Shown piece by piece: positions 35,050 to 46,294 of a stretch of 64,000 bases of DNA. The stretch's first letter is position 1. The number at the start of each line of letters is the position of its first letter. The stretch lies in contig NZ_CP032702.1 of assembly GCF_007833795.1 (NCBI RefSeq), forward strand, positions 2,418,001 through 2,482,000, in the 5' to 3' direction. Position numbers and translations under genes: made by a program. The notes under the pieces were generated by a model. That model was not told where the DNA came from. It worked only from the letters and a program-made list of their open reading frames with translations, and did not search any database. This DNA is from Candidatus Pantoea soli (lineage in GTDB: Bacteria > Pseudomonadota > Gammaproteobacteria > Enterobacterales > Enterobacteriaceae).

Positions 35050-35563
35050 TTATTTAGCGCGGGTGATTATAAAACCTGAATTGACTTGCCCGCGCTTATT
35101 TAATCCTTAAATTAATTATTAGCCGCCTAATCGTTTTCTGTAAAAAGAAAACATAATGACAAAAAAGCATTAACACGGGCCTGTTTTCAGGGCTGTCCAG
35201 CCAGAACCCTCTTAAAATCTGCCTTAGCGCCAGAATTAGCCCCTGATCGCCCCGCTATTTGACGTTTAAATCACTGCCAGTTGTTGATAAAGTAACCACT
35301 CTGTTAAAGATTGATTTCATATCAAAAAAACCTATAAAAATTTAGAGAAAAGCACTCGCCACGCGGTCTGTAATCGGTTAACCTCAACTCCGGTTAACAA
35401 AGTGCAGCATAATATGCGGTGCCTTAAGCAGCAAAATTGTGTGCATTAACACATTTTAGTAATTAAGGAATTGTCTTAGTCCGTCGTACTTATTAATCTC
35501 AACCCGTTTTGTCATCTGGCTGGCGACATTCTGTCGTAAGGACATCGAAGGAACACACGTATA
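35050..35563 (+). promoter_or_regulatory. Long AT-rich leader/promoter region of mepS
   Basis: 514 bp without a gene. The stretch is markedly AT-rich compared with its neighbours. It contains two direct copies of CGGTTAAC (35375-35382 and 35391-35398, 16 bp apart) followed by TAATATGCGG. A long 5' leader upstream of mepS is plausible; specific promoter elements are not certain. Confidence 0.5.
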
Positions 35564-36142
35564 ATGGTCAAGTCTCAACCAATTCTGAGATACCTCAGGC
35601 GGATAATTCCCGCAGTAGCATTAGCAACGCTTTTATCAGCATGCAGCAGTACCCATAACGGACAAAACGCGAATAACGAGAATCATGAAGTTAACAACCA
35701 GAATGGTTTTTTACTTCAGGCGTCTCAGGATGAATTTGAACAAATGGTGCAGAACGTGGACGTTAAGTCCCGCATCATGGAACAGTACAGTGACTGGAAA
35801 GGTGTCCGTTATCGCTTAGGCGGTGACACCAAACGCGGCATTGATTGTTCTGCTTTTGTTCAGCGCACCTTTCGTGAACAGTTTGGTTTAGAACTGCCCC
35901 GCTCCACTTCTGAGCAGCAGGATACCGGCAGAGAAATTTCACGCAGTAAACTGCGTCCGGGAGATTTAGTGCTGTTCCGCGCCGGTTCCACCGGGCGTCA
36001 CGTCGGCATTTATCTTGGTAACGACAACTTTGTTCATGCGTCCACCAGCAGTGGCGTCATGATCTCCAGTCTGAACGACAGCTACTGGAAATCACGCTAC
36101 CGTGAAGCGCGTCGGGTATTAGCAAAACACCCGGGCGCGTAA
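35564..36142 (+). CDS. mepS: Murein DD-endopeptidase/LD-carboxypeptidase MepS (Spr)
   Basis: Outer-membrane lipoprotein of the NlpC/P60 family that cuts D-Ala-mDAP crosslinks to allow peptidoglycan growth. 192 aa. Lipobox LLSAC with the lipidated Cys27; catalytic Cys95 in GIDCSAF, catalytic His in GRHVGIY. The linker 28-50 is Asn/Glu rich, longer in Asn than in E. coli. In E. coli it is degraded by NlpI-Prc. Confidence 0.97.
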   Translation: MVKSQPILRYLRRIIPAVALATLLSACSSTHNGQNANNENHEVNNQNGFLLQASQDEFEQMVQNVDVKSRIMEQYSDWKGVRYRLGGDTKRGIDCSAFVQRTFREQFGLELPRSTSEQQDTGREISRSKLRPGDLVLFRAGSTGRHVGIYLGNDNFVHASTSSGVMISSLNDSYWKSRYREARRVLAKHPGA

Positions 36143-36176
36143 CCTGCTCCGATGATCCTCTCAGCCAGAGAATCAG

Positions 36177-36205
36177 AAAACGCTGCACTCGCAGCGTTTT
36201 TTTTT
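36177..36205 (+). terminator. Rho-independent terminator of mepS
   Basis: AAAACGCTGC / GCAGCGTTTT, 10-bp stem, 4-nt loop, followed by nine T. Confidence 0.92.
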
Positions 36206-36367
36206 GCCTGCGTTTTGTCCCGCCGGCGGCGCGCGTCAAAATGCAATTGCGAATCAGAAATATAACGAGACTTTTCGCCTGGCCTCGTTATATTCTCGTT
36301 GCCTTGCACCAGTACAGTTGTATGCAGTTTTAATAATAAAAATGGCGAGATCAGGGGAACAAACTCC

Positions 36368-37933
36368 ATGCCACTGTCGGGGACGTTAAAACGTCATGCC
36401 AGCTACTCGCGACGCATCGCCTGGAGTAGCGCGATAATTGGGGTCGTGTTTTTTGTCTTATTTGTCCTTGTGCTGCTTATGCTCACCTGGCAGAAACGCG
36501 TCCGGCAACATGAGCAGCTGCTGTTACGCAGCAGCGAGGATTTACAACAGGTGATCGCCACGCTGGAGGAGACGCTCTTTCCGCTGCAGCAATACACCCA
36601 GCTAAGCTGCAGCAGCGTCAGCCGGGAACTCACCTCACGCGCCGCCTTTGCCGACAATATCCGCGCCATCCTGCTGGTGCGGGATGGCAACGCCTATTGC
36701 TCATCCGCCACCGGCGCTTTTCTGCTGCCGGCACGTAACATCACCCCGGCTTCGGAACTGGGTCGCGATCGCGATATTCAGCTGCTGCCGGGCACGCCGC
36801 TGCTGCCCACCCGACCCGCGGTGGCGCTATGGCTGAAAAATCCGGGCGCGCAGGAAAGCGGCATCCTGGCGACAATAAATATCAGCCTGACGCCCTATCA
36901 GCTGCTGGCGTCCTATCATCCTGAAATCACCGGTATGGCGCTGGTGATCGGTGACAATGCGCTGCTGAGCGGCACGCAGCAGGTGGTTCACGTGCGCGAT
37001 CTGCCCCCGGCACTGGCCGCGCTGCAGCTGCCCGGCCACACGCTGCAGTTCCGGCTCTATGGCAGCACGCTGGCCCCGCGCGACTACCATCTGGCCCTGC
37101 TTACCGGCTTGCTGTTTTCGCTGCTGATTAGCGCCGCCAGCTGGCTGATACTCCAGCTGCGGCGGCACCCCGGGCGTGAAATTCTGCAGGGCATCCGGCG
37201 CGGCGAGTTTCACGTTGAATATCAGCCGCTGGTGACCGCGCCCGAGGGCAGGCCTTACGGCATTGAAGCGCTGCTGCGCTGGACGCATCCGGTTGAGGGC
37301 ATGATTCCTCCGGACGCCTTTATCAGCTACGCCGAAGCGCAAAACCTGATTATCCCGCTGACGCGCCACCTGTTTACCCTGGTGGCACGCGATGCGCAGG
37401 CCCTGTGCCAGCAACTGCCCCGCGGCACGCGCCTGAGCCTGAATCTGTCGCCGCTGCATCTGGCCTGCAGCGAATTCCGCCAGCACGTCCAGGCGTGGAT
37501 TGCCGACATGCCCGCCGACCATTTCAGTTACGTGTTTGAAATCACTGAACGCAGCATGGTACGCGAAAAAAATGCCGGTGAGATCTTCGCCTGGCTGCAC
37601 GAAAATAACGTCAAAATTGCCATTGATGACTTTGGCACCGGCCACAGTGCGCTTATCTACCTCGAAAAGTATCCCTTTGATTACCTGAAAATCGATCGCG
37701 GCTTTGTGCAGAGTATTGGCACCGAGACCCTTACCTCACCGGTGCTGGACGCCGTGCTGCTGCTGGCGAAAAAGCTGAACCTGAAGACCGTGGCCGAAGG
37801 CGTCGAGACCCGCGATCAGGCCGCGTGGCTGGTCAAACGCGGCGTGACGCATCTGCAGGGTTACCTGTTCAGCCGCCCGTTGCGGCCGGAAAAGCTGCTG
37901 AGCTACTATCAAAACCAGGCGCGTTTAGGTTAA
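36368..37933 (+). CDS. pdeN: Cyclic di-GMP phosphodiesterase PdeN (Rtn) with CSS sensor domain
   Basis: Inner-membrane EAL enzyme that hydrolyses c-di-GMP. 521 aa: segment at about 18-38, periplasmic CSS-motif redox sensor (CSS near residue 78), second segment near 245-265, then the EAL domain. Catalytic signatures EALLRW, NLSPLHL, IDDFGTG, KIDRGFV and VAEGVE are all present, so the enzyme should be active. Start at 36368 follows GGGGAAC; in-frame sequence upstream lacks family similarity. Confidence 0.94.
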   Translation: MPLSGTLKRHASYSRRIAWSSAIIGVVFFVLFVLVLLMLTWQKRVRQHEQLLLRSSEDLQQVIATLEETLFPLQQYTQLSCSSVSRELTSRAAFADNIRAILLVRDGNAYCSSATGAFLLPARNITPASELGRDRDIQLLPGTPLLPTRPAVALWLKNPGAQESGILATINISLTPYQLLASYHPEITGMALVIGDNALLSGTQQVVHVRDLPPALAALQLPGHTLQFRLYGSTLAPRDYHLALLTGLLFSLLISAASWLILQLRRHPGREILQGIRRGEFHVEYQPLVTAPEGRPYGIEALLRWTHPVEGMIPPDAFISYAEAQNLIIPLTRHLFTLVARDAQALCQQLPRGTRLSLNLSPLHLACSEFRQHVQAWIADMPADHFSYVFEITERSMVREKNAGEIFAWLHENNVKIAIDDFGTGHSALIYLEKYPFDYLKIDRGFVQSIGTETLTSPVLDAVLLLAKKLNLKTVAEGVETRDQAAWLVKRGVTHLQGYLFSRPLRPEKLLSYYQNQARLG

Positions 37934-37996
37934 CGTCATGCGGGTGCCGGATTAGCGGTTAACCCACCGTGCAGATTTGTCAGGGAGGGCCCATTT

Positions 37997-39805
37997 ATGC
38001 TGCTTCGTCTTAGTATCGCGCTGCTGGCCTGCAGCCTGCTTGCACCGCTACACGCCGCCACCATCAACGAAAGCTATGCGTTTGCCAAACTGGGCATGCC
38101 GAAATACGCGGTAAATTTTACCCACTATGACTACGCCAATCCTGCCGCGCCCAAAGGCGGTAAAATCACGCTGGCGGTGGTCGGCACGTTTGATAACTTC
38201 AACCGCTATGCCTCACGCGGCAATCCCGGTGTCGGCACGGATACGCTGTATGACGGGCTGTTCACCACCTCTGACGACGAACCTGGCAGTTACTACCCGC
38301 TGATTGCTGAATCCGCGCGTTATCCCGATGACTTTCACTGGATGGAAGTCGCCCTGAATCCGCACGCGCGTTTTCAGGATGGTACGCCCGTCACCGCTGG
38401 AGATGTGGCGTTTACCTTTCAGAAGTTTATGACCGAGGGCGTGCCGCAGTTTCGTGTCGCCTATCGCGGCGTGACGGTGAAGGCACTGAACCGTCTGACG
38501 GTGCGCATTGACCTGCCCCGCCCGGACAAAGATCGCCTGCTGAGCTGGCTGACGCTGCCGGTGCTGCCAGAAAAATTCTGGCAGAACAAAAAATTCAGCG
38601 AACCGCTTGGCTATCCGCCGCTCGCCAGCGGCCCCTACCGCATTACTGCCTATAAATCCGGCCAGTTCATTCAGTACAGCCGGGTAAAAGATTACTGGGC
38701 GGCGAACCTGCCGGTAAACCGCGGGCGTTTCAATTTCGATACCCTGCGCTACGACTACTATCTGGACGACAACGTGGCGTTTGAAGCCTTTAAAGCCGGC
38801 GCTTACGATTTGCGCGAGGAAAGCTCCGCGAAAAAGTGGGCAACGCAGTATCGCGGACGCAATTTTGACAATCAGGCGATCGTCAAATTCACCACGCCCA
38901 CGACCGCGGCAACCGACACGCGCTGGCTGGCCTTCAATAATGAAAAAGCCCTGTTTACTGACCGCCGGGTCCGTCAGGCGCTGACGCTGGCGTTTGACTT
39001 CCGCTGGATGAACAAGGCGCTGTTCTACCATGCCTTCAAGCGCACCCGCAGCTATTTCCAGAATACCGCCTATGCGGCAACCGGCTATCCGCTGGCCGAT
39101 CAGCTGGTGCTGCTGGCGCCGTGGAAAGCCCAGCTGCCGCCGGAAGTGTTTAACCAGGCGTACGCGCCGCCTGAATCTGACGGCAGCGGATTTGATCGTG
39201 ACAACCTGCTGAAAGCAATGGCATTACTGAAGGAGGCGGGCTGGGAGATCCGCCATCAGCAGCTGGTTAATGTCAACACTGGTCAGCCATTCCGCTTTGA
39301 GCTGCTGATGCGCAGCGGCTCGCAGAACGACTGGGCGCTGCCGTTTCAGCACAGTCTGGCACGGCTGGGCATTCAGATGACGCTGCGTCAGGTGGACAGC
39401 TCCCAGTTCCTGCGCCGGTTACGCGCGGGTGACTATGACATGATCCCAACGCTCTATCTGGCGATGCCGTGGCCCTCCGCCGATCTGCAGTTTGTCTGGC
39501 AGTCCGACTACATCGATTCCTCGTGGAACTCTGCGCGGGTGAAAGATCCGCTGGTTGATCATTTCGTCAAAGAGATTGTTGCGCATCAGGGTGATGAGAA
39601 CGCGCTGCAACCGCTGGGTCAGGCGCTGGACCGCATTCTGCTGTGGAATGCGTATATGATCCCGATGTGGTACAACGGCGAGCAGCGGCTGGCCTTCTGG
39701 GATAAATTCTCCCATCCGGCCATAAAACCCGCCTATGCCACCGGGCTGGAGAACTGGTGGTACGATGTCAATAAAGCCGGCCGCCTGCCGGCCGACCGAC
39801 GCTGA
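37997..39805 (+). CDS. yejA: Peptide ABC transporter substrate-binding protein YejA
   Basis: Periplasmic SBP_bac_5 family receptor of the YejABEF transporter, which in E. coli takes up oligopeptides and microcin C-type compounds. 602 aa; signal peptide of about 20 residues ending LHA before ATINES. Typical blocks [15 protein letters not shown] and [18 protein letters not shown] are present. SD AGGGAGG precedes the ATG. First gene of the yejABEF operon. Confidence 0.96.
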   Translation: MLLRLSIALLACSLLAPLHAATINESYAFAKLGMPKYAVNFTHYDYANPAAPKGGKITLAVVGTFDNFNRYASRGNPGVGTDTLYDGLFTTSDDEPGSYYPLIAESARYPDDFHWMEVALNPHARFQDGTPVTAGDVAFTFQKFMTEGVPQFRVAYRGVTVKALNRLTVRIDLPRPDKDRLLSWLTLPVLPEKFWQNKKFSEPLGYPPLASGPYRITAYKSGQFIQYSRVKDYWAANLPVNRGRFNFDTLRYDYYLDDNVAFEAFKAGAYDLREESSAKKWATQYRGRNFDNQAIVKFTTPTTAATDTRWLAFNNEKALFTDRRVRQALTLAFDFRWMNKALFYHAFKRTRSYFQNTAYAATGYPLADQLVLLAPWKAQLPPEVFNQAYAPPESDGSGFDRDNLLKAMALLKEAGWEIRHQQLVNVNTGQPFRFELLMRSGSQNDWALPFQHSLARLGIQMTLRQVDSSQFLRRLRAGDYDMIPTLYLAMPWPSADLQFVWQSDYIDSSWNSARVKDPLVDHFVKEIVAHQGDENALQPLGQALDRILLWNAYMIPMWYNGEQRLAFWDKFSHPAIKPAYATGLENWWYDVNKAGRLPADRR

Positions 39806-39815
39806 GGAGAGCGGT

Positions 39816-40907
39816 TTGAGTGCTTATTTCCTGCGCAGGCTGCTGCTGATTATTCCCACGCTGTGGGCCATCATCACCCTGAATTTCTTTATTGTGCAGA
39901 TCGCGCCGGGCGGGCCGGTGGATCAGGCACTGGCCAACATTCAGTTTGGCCGCAGCACCGGTCTGCCCGGCAGCGCGGCCAGCGACGAGGGCGCGCGCGG
40001 TGCGCTGGTGCGCGACAATCCGGGAGACAGCCAGTACCGCGGTGCGCGCGGATTGGATCCGGAAGTGATTGCTGAAATCAAACATCGCTACGGCTTTGAT
40101 AAGCCGCTGCTGCAGCGTTATGGCGAAATGCTGTGGAACTATCTGCGCTTTGATTTTGGCGACAGCCTGTTTCGTAACGCCTCTGTGCTGCAGCTGATTA
40201 AAGAGAGTTTGCCGGTGTCAGTGAGCCTCGGGCTCTGGAGCACGCTGATTATCTATCTGGTGTCCATTCCGCTGGGTATCAAAAAGGCGGTGCGCAACGG
40301 CAGCGTGTTTGATGTCTGGAGCAGCATCTTTATTATCATCGGCTACTCCATTCCGGCCTTTCTGTTCGCCATCATGCTGATTGTGCTGTTTGCCGGTGGC
40401 AGCTATCTCGACTGGTTCCCGCTGCGCGGCCTGACCTCACCGCAGTTTGCCGCGCTGCCGTGGTACGGCAAAATTGGCGATTACTTCTGGCATATCGCCC
40501 TGCCGGTGCTGGCGACAGTCATTGGCGGCTTTGCCACGCTGACCATGCTGACCAAGAACGCGTTCCTTGATGAGATCCGCAAACAGTATGTCGTGACCGC
40601 CCGCGCCAAAGGCGTGGATGAGAAACGCATTCTGTATGGCCACGTCTTCCGTAACGCCATGCTGCTGGTGATTGCCAGCTTTCCGGCCACCTTTATCAGC
40701 ATGTTCTTTACCGGTTCCGTGCTGATTGAGGTGATGTTCTCGCTAAACGGTCTTGGCCTGCTGGGCTATGATGCCACCGTTCAGCGCGACTATCCGGTGA
40801 TGTTTGGCACCCTGTATATTTTCACGCTGATTGGCCTGCTGATGAATATCCTCAGCGATTTGACCTATACGCTGGTCGATCCGCGCATTGATTTTGAGGG
40901 CCGCTGA
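39816..40907 (+). CDS. yejB: Peptide ABC transporter permease YejB
   Basis: DppB-type inner-membrane permease, 363 aa (E. coli 364), six segments, with the EAA coupling loop [16 protein letters not shown]. The start is a TTG at 39816: it is preceded by GAGGAGA at 5-6 nt and gives the family N-terminus ([18 protein letters not shown]). Any earlier in-frame start lies inside yejA. The stop overlaps the yejE ATG by one base. Confidence 0.95.
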   Translation: MSAYFLRRLLLIIPTLWAIITLNFFIVQIAPGGPVDQALANIQFGRSTGLPGSAASDEGARGALVRDNPGDSQYRGARGLDPEVIAEIKHRYGFDKPLLQRYGEMLWNYLRFDFGDSLFRNASVLQLIKESLPVSVSLGLWSTLIIYLVSIPLGIKKAVRNGSVFDVWSSIFIIIGYSIPAFLFAIMLIVLFAGGSYLDWFPLRGLTSPQFAALPWYGKIGDYFWHIALPVLATVIGGFATLTMLTKNAFLDEIRKQYVVTARAKGVDEKRILYGHVFRNAMLLVIASFPATFISMFFTGSVLIEVMFSLNGLGLLGYDATVQRDYPVMFGTLYIFTLIGLLMNILSDLTYTLVDPRIDFEGR

Positions 40908-41929
40908 TGCGTCTGTCTCCGGTTAATCAGCAGCGCTGGCAGCGCTTTCGTCACAACCGCCGCGGCTACTGGTCGCTGTGGATTTTTCTGGTCATTTTTG
41001 TGCTTTCACTGGGTGCGGAGCTGCTGGCCAATGAGAAGCCGCTGCTGGTGCACTATCAGCAGCGCTGGTACGTGCCGCTGCTGGTAGATTACAGCGAAAG
41101 TGATTTTGGCGGTGCGTTCCCGACCCCGGCAGACTATCAGGATCCGTGGCTGAAGCAGCGCATCGCGCAGCAGGGCTGGGCGCTGTGGGCCCCGATTCGC
41201 TTCAGCGACAGCACCATCAACTTTGCCACCGCGGTGCCGTTTCCGTCGCCACCTTCGCGCCAGAACTGGCTGGGCACTGACGCCAACGGCGGTGACGTGC
41301 TGGCACGCCTGCTGTACGGCACGCGTATCTCCCTGCTGTTTGGTCTGCTGCTGACGCTGTTTTCCAGCGTCATTGGCATTGTCATGGGCGCGCTGCAGGG
41401 CTATTTCGGCGGCCGTCTCGACCTGGTGGGGCAGCGCCTGATTGAAGTGTGGTCTGGTCTGCCGACGCTGTTCATGCTGATTTTGCTCTCCAGCGTGATT
41501 CAGCCCAACTTCTGGTGGCTGCTGCTGCTGACGGTGCTGTTTGGCTGGATGAGTCTGGTGGGCATCGTGCGGGCGGAATTCCTGCGCGCGCGCAACTTTG
41601 ATTACATTCGCGCCGCCCGCGCGCTGGGCGTCAGCGACCGTCACATTATGCTGCGCCACATGCTGCCCAACGCCATGGTCGCCACGCTGACGTTTCTGCC
41701 GTTTATTTTGTGTGGTTCGATTACCACGCTGACGTCACTGGATTTTCTGGGTTTTGGTCTGCCGGTGGGGTCACCCTCGCTGGGAGAGCTGCTGCTGCAG
41801 GGGAAAAACAATCTGCAGGCGCCATGGCTGGGACTGTCCGGCTTTTTCGCCCTCGCCCTGCTGCTGTCGCTGCTGATTTTTATTGGCGAAGCGGTACGTG
41901 ATGCCTTTGATCCCGCCCGGGGAGTCTGA
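40907..41929 (+). CDS. yejE: Peptide ABC transporter permease YejE
   Basis: DppC-type inner-membrane permease, 340 aa, with a large periplasmic loop after the first segment and the coupling loop AARALGVSDRHIMLRHMLPN. Ends immediately before yejF (TGA-ATG). Pairs with YejB to form the channel. Confidence 0.96.
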   Translation: MRLSPVNQQRWQRFRHNRRGYWSLWIFLVIFVLSLGAELLANEKPLLVHYQQRWYVPLLVDYSESDFGGAFPTPADYQDPWLKQRIAQQGWALWAPIRFSDSTINFATAVPFPSPPSRQNWLGTDANGGDVLARLLYGTRISLLFGLLLTLFSSVIGIVMGALQGYFGGRLDLVGQRLIEVWSGLPTLFMLILLSSVIQPNFWWLLLLTVLFGWMSLVGIVRAEFLRARNFDYIRAARALGVSDRHIMLRHMLPNAMVATLTFLPFILCGSITTLTSLDFLGFGLPVGSPSLGELLLQGKNNLQAPWLGLSGFFALALLLSLLIFIGEAVRDAFDPARGV

Positions 41930-43510
41930 ATGAGTCTGTTAACGGTAAACAATCTGGCGGTGGCGTTTCAGCAACGTCGCGTGGTGGAAGACATTTCGCT
42001 GCAGGTCGACGCCGGTGAAACGCTGGCGCTGGTGGGCGAATCCGGTTCCGGCAAAAGCGTTACCGCGCTTTCTGTTATGCGCCTGCTGCCGCAGCCGCTG
42101 GTGCAGTATCCGCAGGGTGAGATTCTGTTTGACGGACACAACATCCTGCAGGCCAGCGAACGCACGCTGCGCGGCCTGCGCGGCAATCAGATGGCCATGA
42201 TATTTCAGGAGCCCATGGTATCGCTGAACCCGCTGCATACGGTGGAAAAACAGCTGTATGAGGTGCTGTCGCTGCATCGCGGTATGCGGCAGGAAGCGGC
42301 ACGCGGCGAAATCCTCAGCTGTCTCGATCGCGTGGGCATTCGTCAGGCAGCCACGCGCTTGCAGGATTATCCGCATCAGCTCTCCGGCGGCGAACGCCAG
42401 CGCGTGATGATCGCCATGGCGCTGCTGACCCGACCGCGGCTGCTGATTGCTGATGAGCCCACCACCGCGCTGGATGTCACGGTACAGGCGCAGATTCTGC
42501 GGCTGCTGCGCGAACTGCAGCAGGAGCTGAACATGGGCATGCTGTTTATTACGCATAACCTGAATATCGTGCAGCAGCTGGCGCATCGCGTCACGGTGAT
42601 GCGTCAGGGACGCGCCGTAGAGAGCCAGCGCTGCAGCCTGCTGTTCAGCCAGCCGCAGCAGCCTTATACGCGCGAGTTGCTGGCTGCCGAACCGGACGGT
42701 GTCCCGGTGCCGCTCACTGATGCCGCACCGCTGCTGCGGGTGCAGCACCTGCAGGTGGGCTTTCCCCTGCGTCGCGGGCTGCTGAAGCGCGTGGTAGGGG
42801 AGAAAACGGCGCTGCATGACCTCAGTTTTACCCTGCACCGCGGAGAGAGCCTGGGTCTGGTAGGCGAATCCGGTTCCGGGAAAAGCACCACCGGGCTGGC
42901 GCTGCTGCGGCTGATCGCCGCACGCGGTGAGATTTGGTTCGGGGATCAGCCACTGCATCAGCTGACGCGCCAGCAGCTGCTGCCGCTGCGCCAGCGCATT
43001 CAGGTGGTTTTTCAGGATCCGAACTCCTCGCTGAATCCGCGCATGACGGTGCAGCAGGTGATTGCTGAAGGGCTGAAGGTGCATTTTCCGCAGCTGAGCG
43101 CGCGCGAACAGGAAGAGAGAGTGATTGCGGTTATGCAGGAGGTGGGGCTGGACGCCGCGTCACGGACGCGCTATCCGGCCGAATTTTCCGGCGGTCAGCG
43201 TCAGCGCATTGCGATTGCGCGCGCGCTGATCCTGCAGCCACAGCTGATCATCCTCGACGAACCGACCTCTTCGCTGGATCGCTCAGTGCAGAAACAGATC
43301 CTCACGCTGCTGCGCCGTCTGCAGCAGCAGCATCAGCTGGCGTATCTGTTTATCAGCCACGATTTGCAGGTGGTGCGGGCGCTGTGCCATCAGCTGATTG
43401 TGCTGCGGCAGGGAGAAGTGGTTGAACAGGGTGCGGCGGAAACGCTGTTTAACGCGCCGAAGTCAGATTATACGCGGCAGCTGCTGGCGTCCGCACAGGG
43501 TGCGCTGTAG
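41930..43510 (+). CDS. yejF: Peptide ABC transporter ATP-binding protein YejF
   Basis: Double ABC ATPase (526 aa; E. coli 529) that powers YejABEF. N-terminal Walker A GESGSGKS near 36 and signature LSGGERQR near 155; C-terminal Walker [10 protein letters not shown] near 322, signature FSGGQRQR near 423 and Walker [12 protein letters not shown] near 441. Directly adjacent to yejE, last operon gene; converges on yejG with no spacer. Confidence 0.97.
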   Translation: MSLLTVNNLAVAFQQRRVVEDISLQVDAGETLALVGESGSGKSVTALSVMRLLPQPLVQYPQGEILFDGHNILQASERTLRGLRGNQMAMIFQEPMVSLNPLHTVEKQLYEVLSLHRGMRQEAARGEILSCLDRVGIRQAATRLQDYPHQLSGGERQRVMIAMALLTRPRLLIADEPTTALDVTVQAQILRLLRELQQELNMGMLFITHNLNIVQQLAHRVTVMRQGRAVESQRCSLLFSQPQQPYTRELLAAEPDGVPVPLTDAAPLLRVQHLQVGFPLRRGLLKRVVGEKTALHDLSFTLHRGESLGLVGESGSGKSTTGLALLRLIAARGEIWFGDQPLHQLTRQQLLPLRQRIQVVFQDPNSSLNPRMTVQQVIAEGLKVHFPQLSAREQEERVIAVMQEVGLDAASRTRYPAEFSGGQRQRIAIARALILQPQLIILDEPTSSLDRSVQKQILTLLRRLQQQHQLAYLFISHDLQVVRALCHQLIVLRQGEVVEQGAAETLFNAPKSDYTRQLLASAQGAL

Positions 43511-43837
43511 CTATTTGCCCTCAAACGTCTCGGCAATGGCCACGCCCTGATTTTTCAGGCAGCAGCTGGCGGCGCTTTCATCGACGCGCGGGATCAGCAG
43601 ACAAGGTTGCCCTTCACACTGGGCAATTTTGCTGTCGACCTGAATCTGCGTCAGCGTCTCCTGCAGCTGCAGCAGAATCTCCAGCGCCAGATGCCCGTCA
43701 TGGCTAAGCAGGCGCAAGGCGACGAGGTCTTCATCGTGTCCCCCGTTCACCGTTTCCTGACGTTCAATTTCTCCCACGTGATCAACAGACCAGCGGTAGT
43801 GTTGTGGCAAACGATGCACCACCGAAAGTTGCAGCAT
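43511..43837 (-). CDS. yejG: Conserved protein YejG
   Basis: 108-aa member of the YejG family, of unknown function in enterobacteria (E. coli YejG 114 aa; loss has been tied to aminoglycoside tolerance in some screens, not certain). Start chosen at 43837 (MLQLSVVHRLP), which aligns with the family N-terminus; an in-frame ATG 36 bp upstream has no support. Conserved CEGQPCLLI and LKNQGVAIAE are present. The upstream gap 43838-44202 (365 bp) shows no other gene. Confidence 0.9.
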   Translation of the reverse strand: MLQLSVVHRLPQHYRWSVDHVGEIERQETVNGGHDEDLVALRLLSHDGHLALEILLQLQETLTQIQVDSKIAQCEGQPCLLIPRVDESAASCCLKNQGVAIAETFEGK

Positions 43838-44202
43838 AGTGTTTTGATCCCCGGAGACGTTAACTTCATTCACAACGGACAGCCTCAGCGCAGTGAATCC
43901 CCACCTGGCAAACGCAGAAGACGGACGTCAAGGATGGCCTTCTCGTTTTCAGTACAAAGCATCAGTAAAGATTCGCTTTGCGAGCGGGCTCGCATTTACG
44001 CCTATGTGTACCGCGTTACACGCGCGTTAACAATCATTTCAGACGCATTACCGTTACTTTTTTATCGCTTAATTTTCACATTATGGAAACATTAATCATA
44101 GCGACTGTCCGGAGAATGGCGAGTCTGCGCGGGGAATTTCAGCATAAAGCGCTGACGGACAGAGAATGACGGCGCGCGCGGCAGGCCAGGCGCGCCGTCA
44201 CA

Positions 44203-45393
44203 TCAGGCGCGGCGCGGGCGGGAAGCGTAGCGAAAAAGCAGAATGGAAAGGGTCGCACACAGCGCAATGGTGGTCACCATCGGCCAGGCGCTGCTGATGC
44301 TGACCCGCGACAGCAGCGCACCAACCAGCGCCCCAACGCCAAAACGCAGCGTGCCGGCCAGCGAGGAGGCGGTGCCAGCCATGTGCGGAAATTCATCCAG
44401 GATCACGGCCATCGCGTTTGACGAAACGGTGGATACGCAGCCGATAAACATCGCCACGCCCAGCACCAGCGGCAGAAAGCCGAGGTTCAGCGCGCTTACC
44501 GCCAGTAACCACACCCCCATGAAAAACTGAATCAGCAGGCCGAAGCGAAACATCGCCAGCGGTCCGAAACGGCGCACCGCGCGGCTGTTAATCAGCGTCA
44601 TGACAAACAGAAACACCACGTTGAGGCCAAAGTAGTAGCCAAAATTCTGCGGCGAGACGTGATTAACTTCAATGTATACAAACGGCCCGGCATTGAGGAA
44701 GGTGAAGAGTCCGGCAAAGGAGAAGCCGCTGGCCAGCATATAGCTGAAGGCGCGTTTGTGGCGCACCAGCGCGACAAAGTTACTGAGCGTGGTGCGCAGA
44801 TGAAAGCGCTGCCGCTGCGCCGGTTGCAGGGTTTCCCGCACCTGCGTCACCACCAGCACGGTGGTGATCAGCGACGCTATGGCCAGCGTCCAGAAGATGG
44901 CGTGCCAGTTCCACAGCAGCAGCAACCAGCCGCCGATCACCGGTGCCAGCAGCGGTGCGATGGTGGTAATCAGCATGACAAATGACATCATGCGGGAAAA
45001 ATCCTCTTTCGAGTAGCTATCGCGCATCAGGGCATTGATCACCACGCTGGCCGCGGCGGCGGACAGCCCGTGCAGGAAGCGCATCAAAATCAGCTGGTCG
45101 ATCGACTGCGACATTGCACAGGCGGCGGCCGCGCAGGCAAAAATCAGCGTGCCCAGCACGATCACCGGCTTGCGGCCATAGCTGTCCGCCAGCGGACCAT
45201 ACACCAGCTGCCCCAGCGCAAAGCCCAGAATGTAGAGATTGAGGGTCATCTGCACGCTGCCGGCCGACACCGCGAATTCATGGGCGATTTGCGGCATTGC
45301 CGGCAGGTACATGTCGATAGAGAGCGGCATCAGCATAGCCAGCAATCCCAGGATGACCACCAGCCCGGCCGGTGAATTTTTCTCCTTTCGCAC
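44203..45393 (-). CDS. bcr: Bicyclomycin/multidrug efflux MFS transporter Bcr
   Basis: Twelve-segment DHA1-family drug/proton antiporter, 396 aa as in E. coli. Motif A-like [13 protein letters not shown] follows segment 2 and ends segment 4-5 with motif C-like [11 protein letters not shown]. Exports bicyclomycin, sulfonamides and dipeptides in E. coli. It follows rsuA on the minus strand with a 12-bp gap. Confidence 0.95.
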   Translation of the reverse strand: MRKEKNSPAGLVVILGLLAMLMPLSIDMYLPAMPQIAHEFAVSAGSVQMTLNLYILGFALGQLVYGPLADSYGRKPVIVLGTLIFACAAAACAMSQSIDQLILMRFLHGLSAAAASVVINALMRDSYSKEDFSRMMSFVMLITTIAPLLAPVIGGWLLLLWNWHAIFWTLAIASLITTVLVVTQVRETLQPAQRQRFHLRTTLSNFVALVRHKRAFSYMLASGFSFAGLFTFLNAGPFVYIEVNHVSPQNFGYYFGLNVVFLFVMTLINSRAVRRFGPLAMFRFGLLIQFFMGVWLLAVSALNLGFLPLVLGVAMFIGCVSTVSSNAMAVILDEFPHMAGTASSLAGTLRFGVGALVGALLSRVSISSAWPMVTTIALCATLSILLFRYASRPRRA

Positions 45394-45405
45394 CGCCGTC
45401 TCCCG

Positions 45406-46128
45406 CTACCTGCGCTGTTTGAGTTCGTCTGGCAAACCGATACTGTCGATTTCGGCGTCAGTCAGCGGACGGTATTGCCCCTCTTCCAGGTCTTCGTCCA
45501 GCACAATGCTGCCGATACTTTCACGATGCAGCGCGCTGACGTGGTTCCCCAGTGCGGCAAACATGCGTTTGACCTGATGGTAACGCCCTTCGCTGATGGT
45601 GAGGCGTGCGGCTTTTTCATCCAGGATCTCCAGCAGCGCCGGTTTGGTCAGATCTTTTTCATTGTGCAGCTGAATACCGGCGGCAAACTTCTCCACCAGT
45701 GCCGGGTCGAGCGGCGATTCCACCTCAACCAGATAGGTTTTTTCCAGATGATGACGCGGAGAGGTAATGCGGTGCGACCACTGGCCGTCATCGGTCAGCA
45801 GCACCAGACCGGTGGTATCAATATCCAGGCGGCCTGCGGCGTGCAGTTTGAACGCTGCCGGTTCATCAATAAAGTAGAGCACGGTCGGGTGATCCGGATC
45901 GTCCGTGGAGCAGACATAGCCCTGCGGTTTGTTCAGCATAAAGTAGCGCGGGCCCTGCTGTACTGCCAGCGGATGACCGTCGTATTCGACCTGGTCTTCC
46001 GGCAACACTTTGCAGGCGGTGTCACGTACCACTTCGCCATTAATGGTGATTTTTCTGGCGCGGATTTCGCGGCCGGCAATTGCACGGCTAACTTCCAGTT
46101 GCTGAGATATGAATTTGTCGAGTCGCAT
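45406..46128 (-). CDS. rsuA: 16S rRNA pseudouridine(516) synthase RsuA
   Basis: Modifies U516 of 16S rRNA. 240 aa: N-terminal S4 RNA-binding domain (1-60, [16 protein letters not shown]) and RluB/RsuA catalytic domain with the catalytic Asp in [13 protein letters not shown] near 102. The start is the ATG at 46128; longer in-frame sequence upstream lacks similarity. Divergent from radD; a C-terminal extension of about ten residues compared with E. coli. Confidence 0.96.
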   Translation of the reverse strand: MRLDKFISQQLEVSRAIAGREIRARKITINGEVVRDTACKVLPEDQVEYDGHPLAVQQGPRYFMLNKPQGYVCSTDDPDHPTVLYFIDEPAAFKLHAAGRLDIDTTGLVLLTDDGQWSHRITSPRHHLEKTYLVEVESPLDPALVEKFAAGIQLHNEKDLTKPALLEILDEKAARLTISEGRYHQVKRMFAALGNHVSALHRESIGSIVLDEDLEEGQYRPLTDAEIDSIGLPDELKQRR

Positions 46129-46294
46129 GAATTCGCTTTTGCCTGTTACTGCGGGGGGAACTGAAAACGGCTGTTTAACCGCTGAAAAAGTGCGGGCAGT
46201 ATAGCCTGATCCTTCGCCTGCTAATAGTGGCGATCCTGCGTTTCCGCCACTTTCATGGCATAATGCGCGTCCGTTCCGGAAAAAAATGTGTGTC

